Assembly: GCA_009843915.1 (NCBI GenBank)
Contig: VYCM01000016.1
Span: 1-39,823 of the forward strand
DNA length: 39,823 nt
Source of the DNA: Acidimicrobiaceae bacterium
GTDB lineage: Bacteria; Actinomycetota; Acidimicrobiia; Acidimicrobiales; Aldehydirespiratoraceae
Direction: 5' to 3'
Of this stretch, positions 15,515 through 22,305 are shown one piece after another. The position numbers were made by a program, and so were the translations under genes. The notes beneath the pieces were generated by a model. That model was not told the origin of the DNA, did not search any database, and worked only from the letters and a program-made list of their open reading frames with translations. Positions within the stretch are counted from its first letter, which is position 1; each line of letters begins with the position of its first letter.

Positions 15515-16474
15515 ATGAACACCGAGGTAGAGACGCACAAAGCACCCGGTCGGCACTGGAGGCAGGGCATCACCCTGATCGAACTGGCCGAGATGTTCCC
15601 CACCGAGGAAGCGGCAGAGCAGTGGTTCGAGTCGGTCGTGTGGGCCAACGGCCGGGTCTGTGGCCATTGCGGAGCCGATGACACCTACGCCGTGAAGTCC
15701 GGCAAGCCGATGCCGTACCGGTGCCGGACCTGCAAGCGGTACTTCGGGATCAAGACCGGCACGGTCATGGCGCAGTCGCCTCTGCCGTTGAAGGTGTGGG
15801 TCTATGCGATCTACCTGGACATCACGAACCTGCGGGGCATCTCCGCGATGGCGCTGCACCGTTCGGTCGGGGTGTGCTACAAGACGGCGTGGTTCGTTCA
15901 GCAGCGCATTCGCGAGGCGTTCACCGCTGAGGGTCCACCGGTGCCGTTCACCGGTCCGGTAGAGGTCGATGAGACCTATGTCGGTGGACGTGCCAAGAAC
16001 ATGCACGCCCGAGTTCGCCGGGAGAAGATCACCGGCCGCGGCGGCGTGGACAAGACCGCTGTCGTCGGTGCTCGGGACCGGGCCACCGGCAAGGTCACCG
16101 CCCAGGTCATCGAGAACGTGGACGGCCCGACGCTGCGAGGGTTCGTGGAGGACCACGCGGCTGCGGAGTCGATGGTCTACACCGACGGCGCGACCGCCTA
16201 CCGCGGCCGCGCCAACCACGAGGCCGTCAACCACACGGTCGGCGAGTACGTGCGGGGCAAGGCCCACACCAACGGCGTCGAGAGCTTCTGGGCGACGCTG
16301 AAGCGTGGGATCGAGGCGTCGTTCTTCCACATCTCCCCCAAGCACGCCCAGCGCTATGTGGACGAGTTCTGCTGGCGGCACAACGTCCGGGACCTGGACA
16401 CGATCCGCCAGATGCAGGACTTGGTGGCCCGCATGGTCGGCAAGCGCATCATGTACCGCGAACTGGTGTCCTGA
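15515..16474 (+). CDS. IS1595-family transposase
   Basis: A 319-residue transposase with the typical two-part layout. An N-terminal zinc ribbon, Cys49-x2-Cys52 ... Cys70-x2-Cys73 (CGHCGADD, CRTCKRYF), is followed by a DDE/ISXO2-like catalytic domain with Asp152 (VDETYVGGR), Asp224 (VYTDGATAY) and Glu256 (HTNGVESFW). The length and motif spacing are full, so the enzyme looks intact. It cuts and rejoins the element's ends. The ATG at 15515 (MNTEVETHKAPG) directly follows a strong promoter. The open frame continues upstream, but that part is terminal repeat and the end of the ATPase gene. The methyltransferase gene starts 17 bp after its stop. Confidence 0.93.
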   Translation: MNTEVETHKAPGRHWRQGITLIELAEMFPTEEAAEQWFESVVWANGRVCGHCGADDTYAVKSGKPMPYRCRTCKRYFGIKTGTVMAQSPLPLKVWVYAIYLDITNLRGISAMALHRSVGVCYKTAWFVQQRIREAFTAEGPPVPFTGPVEVDETYVGGRAKNMHARVRREKITGRGGVDKTAVVGARDRATGKVTAQVIENVDGPTLRGFVEDHAAAESMVYTDGATAYRGRANHEAVNHTVGEYVRGKAHTNGVESFWATLKRGIEASFFHISPKHAQRYVDEFCWRHNVRDLDTIRQMQDLVARMVGKRIMYRELVS

Positions 16475-16491
16475 CCCGCTGGCTGCTGGTT

Positions 16492-16974
16492 GTGAGTGGA
16501 CAACCGAACTTCACCAACCGGACGTTGTTCCATCACGACAACTTGGCTGTGATGCGCGGCATGAACACTGCGACGATTGATCTGATAGCGACTGATCCGC
16601 CATTCAACAAAGGCAAAGACTTTCACGCCACTCCCGACTCGCTCGCCAAGGGCGGCAAGTTCCAAGATCGGTGGCGCTGGGACGACGACGTAGAAGGCGA
16701 ATGGATCGACCAACTCCAAGACGACTGGCCGAACGTTTGGAGGATCATCGCCGCAGCGCGTGGATCGTGGGGCGACGATCTGGGCGCGTTCCTGTGCTTC
16801 ATGGCCGTCCGGCTGCTGGAAATGCATCGTGTCCTCAAATCGACTGGCACGCTGTATCTGCATTGCGACCCGACCGCCGGCCATTACTTGAAGTCGCTGT
16901 TGGATGCGATCTTCGGACGTAAGCAGTTTCGCAATGAGATCATCTGGTGCTATATGGGGGGGGGCATTCAGTGA
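16492..16974 (+). CDS. DNA methyltransferase-HNH, N-terminal part (frameshifted)
   Basis: The first 160 residues of a beta-class DNA methyltransferase: the catalytic motif IV comes first (TDPPFNKGKDF, residues 34-44) and the AdoMet-binding motif I lies in the later part, read in another frame. HHDNLAVMRGM and GTLYLHCDPTAGHYLK are typical of type III/T4-like N6-adenine or N4-cytosine methyltransferases. This frame ends 10 nt after a run of nine G residues (16956-16964). The protein continues in the -1 frame from 16965. With seven or ten G residues the two halves would form one protein of about 460 residues. GTG 16492 is the start, just after the transposase gene. Confidence 0.8.
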   Translation: MSGQPNFTNRTLFHHDNLAVMRGMNTATIDLIATDPPFNKGKDFHATPDSLAKGGKFQDRWRWDDDVEGEWIDQLQDDWPNVWRIIAAARGSWGDDLGAFLCFMAVRLLEMHRVLKSTGTLYLHCDPTAGHYLKSLLDAIFGRKQFRNEIIWCYMGGGIQ

Positions 16975-17876
16975 GGGACTTCCCTCGCAAGCACGATCTG
17001 ATCCTGCGCTATGCGAAGACCAAGCAATGGACATTCAATCCCGATGCGGTGCGAGTGCCCTATGACAGTGACTACAAAGCGACCGTCTTCAGGTCCGAAG
17101 GTTCCCGCGCCCCCGGCAAGACCTACACCCGCCACCCCGACGGCAAGGTTGTTGAGGACTGGTGGCGCGACATGCCGCGGCCCTACACCAACCGCAAGAA
17201 AGGCGACGATGCTACGAAGCGGCGCAAGGCGAAGCAGCGCCGCAAGACTCAATACCGCTACGGAGGCGCGACCGAGAAGCCCCTCGCGCTGTATAAGCGC
17301 ATGATCGAGGCTTCGTCGAATCCCGGTGATGTTGTGTTGGATCCGTTCTGCGGCTGCGCCACCACACCCGTCGCGGCCGAACTGCTAGATCGTCAGTGGG
17401 TCGGCATCGACATATGGGACGGCGCTCACGAGGCGGTCCTGACTCGCTTCGCTGACGAGCTGCTGGTTTCGCCCGGCGAGGACCGCAACGTCATGTTCAC
17501 CTTCGGCGAAGTGACCTACCTCACCGGTCCACCAACTCGAACAGACGAAGGAGAGACTGCCGCGCCGTTCCTGCAAGTCACCGAACGCTACGCCGAACCC
17601 TCAGGCCCGAAGATGACCCGCGCCGAGATGGTCGAACATCTGCTCGCCCAGAACGGCTGTGTCTGCCAAGGATGCGACCGACGCTTCGACGACGTTCGCT
17701 ACCTCCAACTCGATCACAACCGGCCACGTTCAGACGGCGGCTGGAACCACATCACCAACAGGGTGCTGCTGTGCGGACCCTGCAACCAACTCAAGTCCAA
17801 CATCTACACTCTCAGCGGCCTACGACGCCAGAACCACAAACTGGGCTACATGGCCCGGACCGGAGGCAAACCATGA
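16947..17876 (+). CDS. DNA methyltransferase-HNH, C-terminal part
   Basis: The continuation of the methyltransferase in the shifted frame. The coordinates begin at an in-frame GTG, but the part that matters starts at HSVRDFPRKHDLILRYAKT, a block that directly follows the EIIWCY strand in intact relatives. Motif I is VLDPFCGCATT (about residues 130-140) with GID downstream. A linker then leads to an HNH nuclease domain: Cys240-x2-Cys243, LQLDHNRPRSDGG with Asp256-His257, Asn271 and Cys276-x2-Cys279. A methyltransferase and a nuclease in one chain suggests a compact restriction-modification enzyme or a self-guarding nuclease cargo (inference). The stop codon overlaps the next start as ATGA. Confidence 0.82.
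   Translation: MLYGGGHSVRDFPRKHDLILRYAKTKQWTFNPDAVRVPYDSDYKATVFRSEGSRAPGKTYTRHPDGKVVEDWWRDMPRPYTNRKKGDDATKRRKAKQRRKTQYRYGGATEKPLALYKRMIEASSNPGDVVLDPFCGCATTPVAAELLDRQWVGIDIWDGAHEAVLTRFADELLVSPGEDRNVMFTFGEVTYLTGPPTRTDEGETAAPFLQVTERYAEPSGPKMTRAEMVEHLLAQNGCVCQGCDRRFDDVRYLQLDHNRPRSDGGWNHITNRVLLCGPCNQLKSNIYTLSGLRRQNHKLGYMARTGGKP
16956..16964 (+). repeat. nine-G homopolymer at the methyltransferase frameshift
   Basis: Nine consecutive G residues lie in the coding region exactly where the reading frame is lost. Nine keeps the gene off; seven or ten restore the frame. Explanations are slipped-strand phase variation, programmed -1 ribosomal or transcriptional slippage, or a sequencing error. Confidence 0.85.
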
Positions 17877-18004
17877 CCACCGCCAAGCGCCGGCGCCGCA
17901 AAGGCCTCAAAGCCAACTACGGCAACGCCACCCCCGAAGACGTAGCCCGAGCGCTCCACGCCTACCGGCCAGACCGCAAACCGGCTGTCAAGCAGCCGAA
18001 GTAG
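17873..18004 (+). CDS. small basic transposon-encoded protein (43 aa)
   Basis: A 43-residue protein that starts MTTAKRRRRKGLKANYGNAT and ends in KPAVKQPK, very rich in Lys and Arg (about a third of residues). It has no known domain and no membrane segment. Its ATG overlaps the methyltransferase-HNH stop codon (ATGA), so it is translated with that gene. It lies 46 bp from the right terminal repeat. The charge suggests nucleic acid binding; it could help the nuclease/methyltransferase or the transposase. This is inference, and the gene has no recognised family. Confidence 0.55.
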   Translation: MTTAKRRRRKGLKANYGNATPEDVARALHAYRPDRKPAVKQPK

Positions 18005-18049
18005 GACGGCGGATCACGGCAACAGCACACCCGCCAACCCTACCCGCCA

Positions 18050-18073
18050 TCAAGTCAAGTCTATAACTCCCCA
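18050..18073 (-). repeat. right terminal inverted repeat of the transposon
   Basis: A perfect inverted copy of 15459-15482. Just outside it the sequence CCACC-TTAAT-GGTGG (18071-18085) forms a small inverted repeat that begins within the outer C run. Confidence 0.92.
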
Positions 18074-18107
18074 CCTTAATGGTGGCGGCCAGCCCTATCG
18101 TGGGGCG

Positions 18108-18557
18108 GTGGACCTGCAGACCCTCATCGACCGGGCCGAGATCACCGATCTCCTGACCCGCTACGCCCGAGCCGTCGACCGGAAGGACTGGGACCTGTTC
18201 CGCAGCGTCTTCACCCCAGACGCCCGCATCGACTACACCCAGGTGGGCGGGATCGCAGGGAGCCTGGATGAGGTTGTGGGCTTCCTCTCTCAGGTCATGC
18301 CGATGTTCGAGACGATGCAGCACTTGATCTCCAACATCGACAGCGCCATCGACGGCGACGAGGCCAAGGTCACCGCCATGGTCTACAACCCGCTGAAGCT
18401 GCCCGACAGCCCGATGTGGGCCACCGGAGGGTGGTACCACCACGAGCTGGTGCGCACCCCGGAGGGCTGGCGGAGCCGGTCCCTGGTGGAGGAGGCCAGC
18501 TGGTTCGACGGCGTCCCCGAGCCCGAGAAGCCGGCCGGCGCCGACTCCGCCGGCTAG
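18108..18557 (+). CDS. SnoaL-like / NTF2-fold protein
   Basis: A 149-residue single-domain protein of the nuclear transport factor 2 superfamily. The start, LIDRAEITDLLTRYARAVDR, then WDLFRSVFTPDARIDY and the late GGWYHHELVRTPEGWR are the classic pattern of SnoaL_4-type proteins, cone-shaped alpha+beta barrels that bind small hydrophobic molecules or catalyse isomerisation and dehydration. The substrate is unknown. The GTG at 18108 follows TATCGT (18096-18101) by 6 nt, which suggests a leaderless transcript that starts just outside the transposon. It is followed after 45 bp by a family III CoA transferase, its probable pathway partner. Confidence 0.85.
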   Translation: MDLQTLIDRAEITDLLTRYARAVDRKDWDLFRSVFTPDARIDYTQVGGIAGSLDEVVGFLSQVMPMFETMQHLISNIDSAIDGDEAKVTAMVYNPLKLPDSPMWATGGWYHHELVRTPEGWRSRSLVEEASWFDGVPEPEKPAGADSAG

Positions 18558-18602
18558 GACGAGCCGAGGCCCCACCGCCCCCCGAGACGAGCACGAGACG
18601 CC

Positions 18603-19793
18603 ATGCCCGGACCCCTCGACGGCATACGCATCGTGGAGATGTGCGTGGCCGTCACCGGCCCCCTGGCGGTGACCCTCCTGGTCGACCAGGGCGCCGAGGC
18701 CATCAAGGTGGAGGAGCCCGGCTTCGGGGACCAGGGCCGCTATGTGGGCGTGGCGTCGGGCGGGATCTCGGCCCTGTTCCAGATGTGCAACCGAGGCAAG
18801 CGTTCCATCGCGGTGGACTGCACCCACCCTCAGGGTCGCGACATCGTGCTCGACCTCGCCGCAGACGCCGACGTGTTCGTGCAGAACATGCGGCCGGGGG
18901 TGGTCGAACGACTCGGTCTCGGCCACGACGACGTCTCGGCTCGCAACCCCGACATCGTCTACGCCTCGCTCTCGGGATTCGGCCCCGACGGCCCCTACGC
19001 CCATCGGAGGGTGTACGACTCGGTGATACAGGCCCATTCGGGGCTCGTCGGCAACCAGACGGGCATCAACGACGCGTCCCCCCGGTTCCTGCGCCAAGCC
19101 GCGGCCGACAAGGTCACCGCCTACACCGCCGCACAGGCCATCACCGCTGCGCTTCTCGCCCGGGAGCGGGGCGCCAGCGGTCAGCACGTCCAGCTGGCGA
19201 TGCTGGACGCCTCGGTGGCGTTCCTGTTCGCCGACGCGGCCGCCCACGAGGTCGCCCTGGACAACGACCAGCGTCACCTCGCCCAGTCGTTCTCGGCCTA
19301 CCAGCGGGCCATCGCCCTCGCCGACGGGCACATGGTGGTGGCCGCGGTGACCGACGGCGAGTTCCACGGCATGGCCAAGGCGTTCGGCGTGGACTCCACC
19401 GACCCCCGCGTGGCCGGCATGAGTGACCGCCAGCGCCACAAGGAGCAGACCAGCATGGTGTTCAGGGCCGTGCATGCCGCGGCGGCCGCCATGCCCCTGG
19501 CGGATGCGGTGGAAGCACTGGATCGCCATCAGGTGCCGTTCGGGGTCGTGCTCGACGTCGAGGATGTAGCCGGCGACGCCCAAGCCGTTCACAACCAGCT
19601 GTTCACCGAACACGACCATCCCGCGATGGGCCGGGTGCGCCAGCCCCGGCCCGCGGCTCGCTTCTCGACAACGCCGGCCGCGTTGCGCCAGCCGTCATCT
19701 CCTGTCCACGGCCAGCACACCGACGAGGTACTGAGGGAGCTTGGCCTATCGAACGGCATCGAGCGGCTCCGAGCCGACGGCGTGATCAGGTGA
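18603..19793 (+). CDS. family III CoA transferase (CaiB/BaiF type)
   Basis: A 396-residue member of the CaiB/BaiF family, which moves CoA between carboxylic acids through a mixed anhydride on a conserved aspartate. Asp139 in RRVYDSVIQAHSGL is that residue. Other family blocks are LDGIRIVEM at the N-terminus, GAEAIKVEEPGFGD, NRGKRSIAVD, VFVQNMRPGV and DGHMVVAAV. The length is normal. The nearby SnoaL-like, NUDIX, P450 and SDR genes suggest a catabolic pathway using CoA thioesters; the acid substrate cannot be read from sequence. The stop overlaps the NUDIX start (GTGA). Confidence 0.9.
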   Translation: MPGPLDGIRIVEMCVAVTGPLAVTLLVDQGAEAIKVEEPGFGDQGRYVGVASGGISALFQMCNRGKRSIAVDCTHPQGRDIVLDLAADADVFVQNMRPGVVERLGLGHDDVSARNPDIVYASLSGFGPDGPYAHRRVYDSVIQAHSGLVGNQTGINDASPRFLRQAAADKVTAYTAAQAITAALLARERGASGQHVQLAMLDASVAFLFADAAAHEVALDNDQRHLAQSFSAYQRAIALADGHMVVAAVTDGEFHGMAKAFGVDSTDPRVAGMSDRQRHKEQTSMVFRAVHAAAAAMPLADAVEALDRHQVPFGVVLDVEDVAGDAQAVHNQLFTEHDHPAMGRVRQPRPAARFSTTPAALRQPSSPVHGQHTDEVLRELGLSNGIERLRADGVIR

Positions 19794-20569
19794 GCGGCCC
19801 CCAAACGAACTCGACCGGCGGGGGCGCCAAGAAGGCGTTCGATCGCGAGATGCTTCTCTTCGAGGAGTGGCGCGAGCAGTTCGAGCGAGACGGCGAGGCG
19901 CCCGCCATCCCGGCGGCCACCGTGGTCGTGCTGCGGGACGGCCCCGAGGGCGTGGAGTCGCTGATGCTGCGCAAGAACTCCCGCATCGCCTTCGGCGGCA
20001 TGTGGGTGTTCCCCGGCGGCCGGATCGACGACGACGACTACGACAGCTCCCGCAACATGATCACGGCCGCCCGCAACGCCGCGGCCCGGGAGGCCTGCGA
20101 GGAGGCTGCGATCTCACTCGACGCTGCCAGCCTGGTGCACTTCTCCTACTGGATGCCCCCGCCGATCGCGCCAAAGCGCTTCGCGACGTGGTTCTTCGCG
20201 GCAGAGGCACCCGCTGAGGAAGTCCGCATCGACGACGGCGAGATAACCCACCACGAGTGGATGACTCCGGCCGGGGCCATGCGACGCCGCGACGCCGGGG
20301 AGATCGAGCTGATCGCCCCGACGTGGGTGACGCTGCACACCCTCGGCGACTACTCCACGGTGGCCGGCGCGCTGGACGGTCTGGGCCGTCGCCGCCCCCG
20401 CCGCTACGAGCCTCGGCTCGGCACCGGGGAGCACGGACCGGTGTCGATGTGGTACGGCGACGCCGGCTACGCGACCGGCGACGCCTCCGTGCCCGGTCCC
20501 CGCCACCGGCTCGAGATGACCCCCGACGGCTACCTGTTCGACGAGTCCGGCTACACGGATCCCGACTAG
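19790..20569 (+). CDS. NUDIX hydrolase (NUDT7/NUDT19-like)
   Basis: A 259-residue NUDIX-fold protein. The Nudix box is present but stretched: the PGG of WVFPGGRID is followed by about 22 residues, against the usual 13, before REACEEA, and the box ends EEAAI rather than EExGU. Such longer boxes are found in the NUDT19/NUDT7-like branch, which hydrolyses CoA and acyl-CoA to phosphopantetheine products. The neighbouring CoA transferase would fit that substrate, but this is inference. The C-terminal 60 residues (GPVSMWYGDAGYATGD) form an extra segment. The GTG start overlaps the previous stop codon by 4 bp, so the two genes form an operon. Confidence 0.82.
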   Translation: MSGPQTNSTGGGAKKAFDREMLLFEEWREQFERDGEAPAIPAATVVVLRDGPEGVESLMLRKNSRIAFGGMWVFPGGRIDDDDYDSSRNMITAARNAAAREACEEAAISLDAASLVHFSYWMPPPIAPKRFATWFFAAEAPAEEVRIDDGEITHHEWMTPAGAMRRRDAGEIELIAPTWVTLHTLGDYSTVAGALDGLGRRRPRRYEPRLGTGEHGPVSMWYGDAGYATGDASVPGPRHRLEMTPDGYLFDESGYTDPD

Positions 20570-20571
20570 GG

Positions 20572-21480
20572 CTAGCCGGGGGCGGCCGGCCGGGCCAGGA
20601 GCTCCTCGATCAAGTCAACGAGCTCCAGGGGGCGGTCGCCCTGGATCGAGTGGCCCGCGCCGTCTACCACCTCGTGGACCGTTCCCGGCAGCCGTCGCAT
20701 CCACTCGGCCACGTCGGCATCGTCGATCACGCTCCAGGCGCCGCCCTGCCACAGCGCGGTCGGAGCTGCGATGGCAGACACCTTCTCCCACAAACCCTCG
20801 AAGTCCAGCTCGGCCCCGCCGCCCGACTGCCAGTCCCGCGTCCGGTCGTAATTCCACGTCCAGCGGCCGTCGTCCATCTCGTGGGCGTTGTGCAGCACGC
20901 CCCGGCGCAGCGACACCTCGCTGCGGGTGGGATTGTGCTCGATGGTGCGCTCCAGGATCGTCTCGAAGCTGTCGAAGTACTCGGGGCCGTCGATGAAGGC
21001 GATGATCGGCTCAGCCTTGGCGTGATCGGTGCCCGGTGTCACATCCACGATCCCAAGGCGCCGCACGAGACGGGGCTGGTCGGCGGCCAGGCAGATGGCG
21101 GTGAGACCGCCGAGCGACATGCCCACCACCGCCTCAGCCCGGGGCGCGAGCGCCTCGACCGCCACGGCCACGTCATCGGCCATGGAGGACGGCCCGTAGT
21201 TGTGGGCCGGCCGGTGGTCGGAGTGCCCGTGGCCGGGCAGGTCCACCGCTACCAGCGGCCGACCAAGAGCCAGCGCCACCGTGTCCCAGGTGTGAGCGTT
21301 CTGGGCGCCGCCATGGATCAGCACCAACTCCGGCTCGGCGGTGCCCCACACCAGGGCCGACAATCGCAGCCCCGACGGCAGCGCCACTGATTCCCGGCGG
21401 ACCGCGGGCGGGCCCGCATATTCGATGCCGTACTCGGAGGCGTTCTCACCGAACAGCCCGAACTCGTCGTAGGCGACCAT
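20572..21480 (-). CDS. alpha/beta hydrolase
   Basis: A 302-residue alpha/beta-fold hydrolase. The oxyanion loop is LVLIHGGAQNAHTW (near 53-65), the nucleophile elbow is VVGMSLGG with Ser122, and the catalytic His lies in DGAGHSIQGDRP near residue 274. AVDLPGHGHSD (78-88) is typical of the branch that contains esterases, haloperoxidase-like and C-C bond hydrolases. The substrate is unknown. The ATG at 21480 is preceded 6 nt upstream by TAGCAT (21487-21492, reverse strand). It is convergent with the NUDIX gene, only 2 bp separating the stop codons. Confidence 0.88.
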   Translation of the reverse strand: MVAYDEFGLFGENASEYGIEYAGPPAVRRESVALPSGLRLSALVWGTAEPELVLIHGGAQNAHTWDTVALALGRPLVAVDLPGHGHSDHRPAHNYGPSSMADDVAVAVEALAPRAEAVVGMSLGGLTAICLAADQPRLVRRLGIVDVTPGTDHAKAEPIIAFIDGPEYFDSFETILERTIEHNPTRSEVSLRRGVLHNAHEMDDGRWTWNYDRTRDWQSGGGAELDFEGLWEKVSAIAAPTALWQGGAWSVIDDADVAEWMRRLPGTVHEVVDGAGHSIQGDRPLELVDLIEELLARPAAPG

Positions 21481-21489
21481 CCGGCGATG

Positions 21490-22305
21490 CTACGCAGGGG
21501 CAGGCTGGGTGCGGCGGCGGCGGGACGACCGGCCCGATATCACGGGCGGCTCCCAGCTGAACTTCCAAGCGGCCACGGCGGCCCCGACGGCCAGCCAGAT
21601 CAACAGCACACCGAGCCGGTGCCACTCGAACGCCGGGGCGTCGGACAACGGGTTCATGGCCTCTCCGAAGGCCAGACCGAAGTGCTTCAGGGGGAAGATG
21701 TTCCCAAGGAGATCCAGCCAGGCGGGGGTCTCGCTGCCGAACGGGACGAAGATGTTGGAGATGAAGGCCAACGGCAACAGGGTGGCGTTGGCGGTGGGCA
21801 CCGCCATGGCCACCGACCGAGCCACAGAGGCGAGCGCCAAGCCGAGAGCGGCGAAAGACGCCGAACCGACCACGAAGGTGACGACCATGGCCGGCACCTT
21901 GGCCGCCTCGACGTTGACGCCGTAGGCCGCCACCCCCAGAACGACCATCGCGACCACTCCCAGCGCCGCGACCCAGACCGCCGACAGCACCACGCCACCG
22001 AGGTAGATCCAGGGCGGAATGGGCGTGCCCCGCACCCGCTTGAGGATGCCCAACTCGCGGCGGCTGGCCAGGTTGATGCCGATGCCGGTGTAGGTGGACG
22101 ACGCGGCCGCGAACACGGCCAGGCCGGGCGTGTAGAACTGGCTGCTGTTGACCCGTCCGTAGACGGTGTCGAAGGCGTCGTTGCCGAAGATGGCGGTGAA
22201 CAGCACCAGCATCAGGATGGGGAAGACCAGCGTGAAGAAGGCCGCGACCGGCGTCCGCCAGAAGATCCGGTTCTGCATGCGGACGCACCGCCACAGCGTC
22301 CTCAT
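21490..22305 (-). CDS. ABC-2 type transporter permease
   Basis: A 271-residue membrane protein with six hydrophobic segments, of the ABC-2 family. It has RIFWRTPVAAFFTLVFPILM near the N-terminus, then an extracellular loop, RRELGILKRVRGTPI (the family's cytosolic coupling helix region), and later FISNIFVPFGSETP. The start ATG at 22305 overlaps the stop of the ATPase gene as ATGA, so the two subunits are co-translated; the longer open frame upstream is not used. Such pairs export lipids, drugs or polysaccharide precursors; the substrate is not deducible. Confidence 0.88.
   Translation of the reverse strand: MRTLWRCVRMQNRIFWRTPVAAFFTLVFPILMLVLFTAIFGNDAFDTVYGRVNSSQFYTPGLAVFAAASSTYTGIGINLASRRELGILKRVRGTPIPPWIYLGGVVLSAVWVAALGVVAMVVLGVAAYGVNVEAAKVPAMVVTFVVGSASFAALGLALASVARSVAMAVPTANATLLPLAFISNIFVPFGSETPAWLDLLGNIFPLKHFGLAFGEAMNPLSDAPAFEWHRLGVLLIWLAVGAAVAAWKFSWEPPVISGRSSRRRRTQPAPA

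Larger units (their letters stand above)
15459..18073 (+). mobile_element. IS1595-type transposon carrying a methyltransferase-HNH gene
   Basis: A 2.6-kb element bounded by perfect 24-bp inverted repeats (15459-15482 and 18050-18073). It contains, all on one strand, an IS1595-family transposase (15515-16474), a DNA methyltransferase-HNH gene broken at a G tract (16492-17876) and a 43-residue basic protein (17873-18004). The last two genes are cargo, which is known for some IS1595-family members. No matching 8-bp duplication is seen at the ends: left flank TCACCGTT, right flank ACCTTAAT. The ATPase gene on the left has lost its 3' part. This suggests a deletion or rearrangement after insertion. 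Seven or eight G/C bases at the outer ends make the exact terminal base uncertain by one position. Confidence 0.88.

Noticed and set aside
18062-18067. TATAAC in the right terminal repeat as an outward-facing promoter for the genes behind the transposon.
   Set aside because: No -35 box is found 16-18 bp upstream, and the SnoaL-like gene has its own TATCGT box at leaderless spacing.
17988-19619. A long open frame on the reverse strand (543 codons) opposite the CoA transferase gene.
   Set aside because: It overlaps two clear genes on the other strand and its translation is rich in His/Val/Gly/Arg with no recognisable domain; it is a GC-bias shadow.
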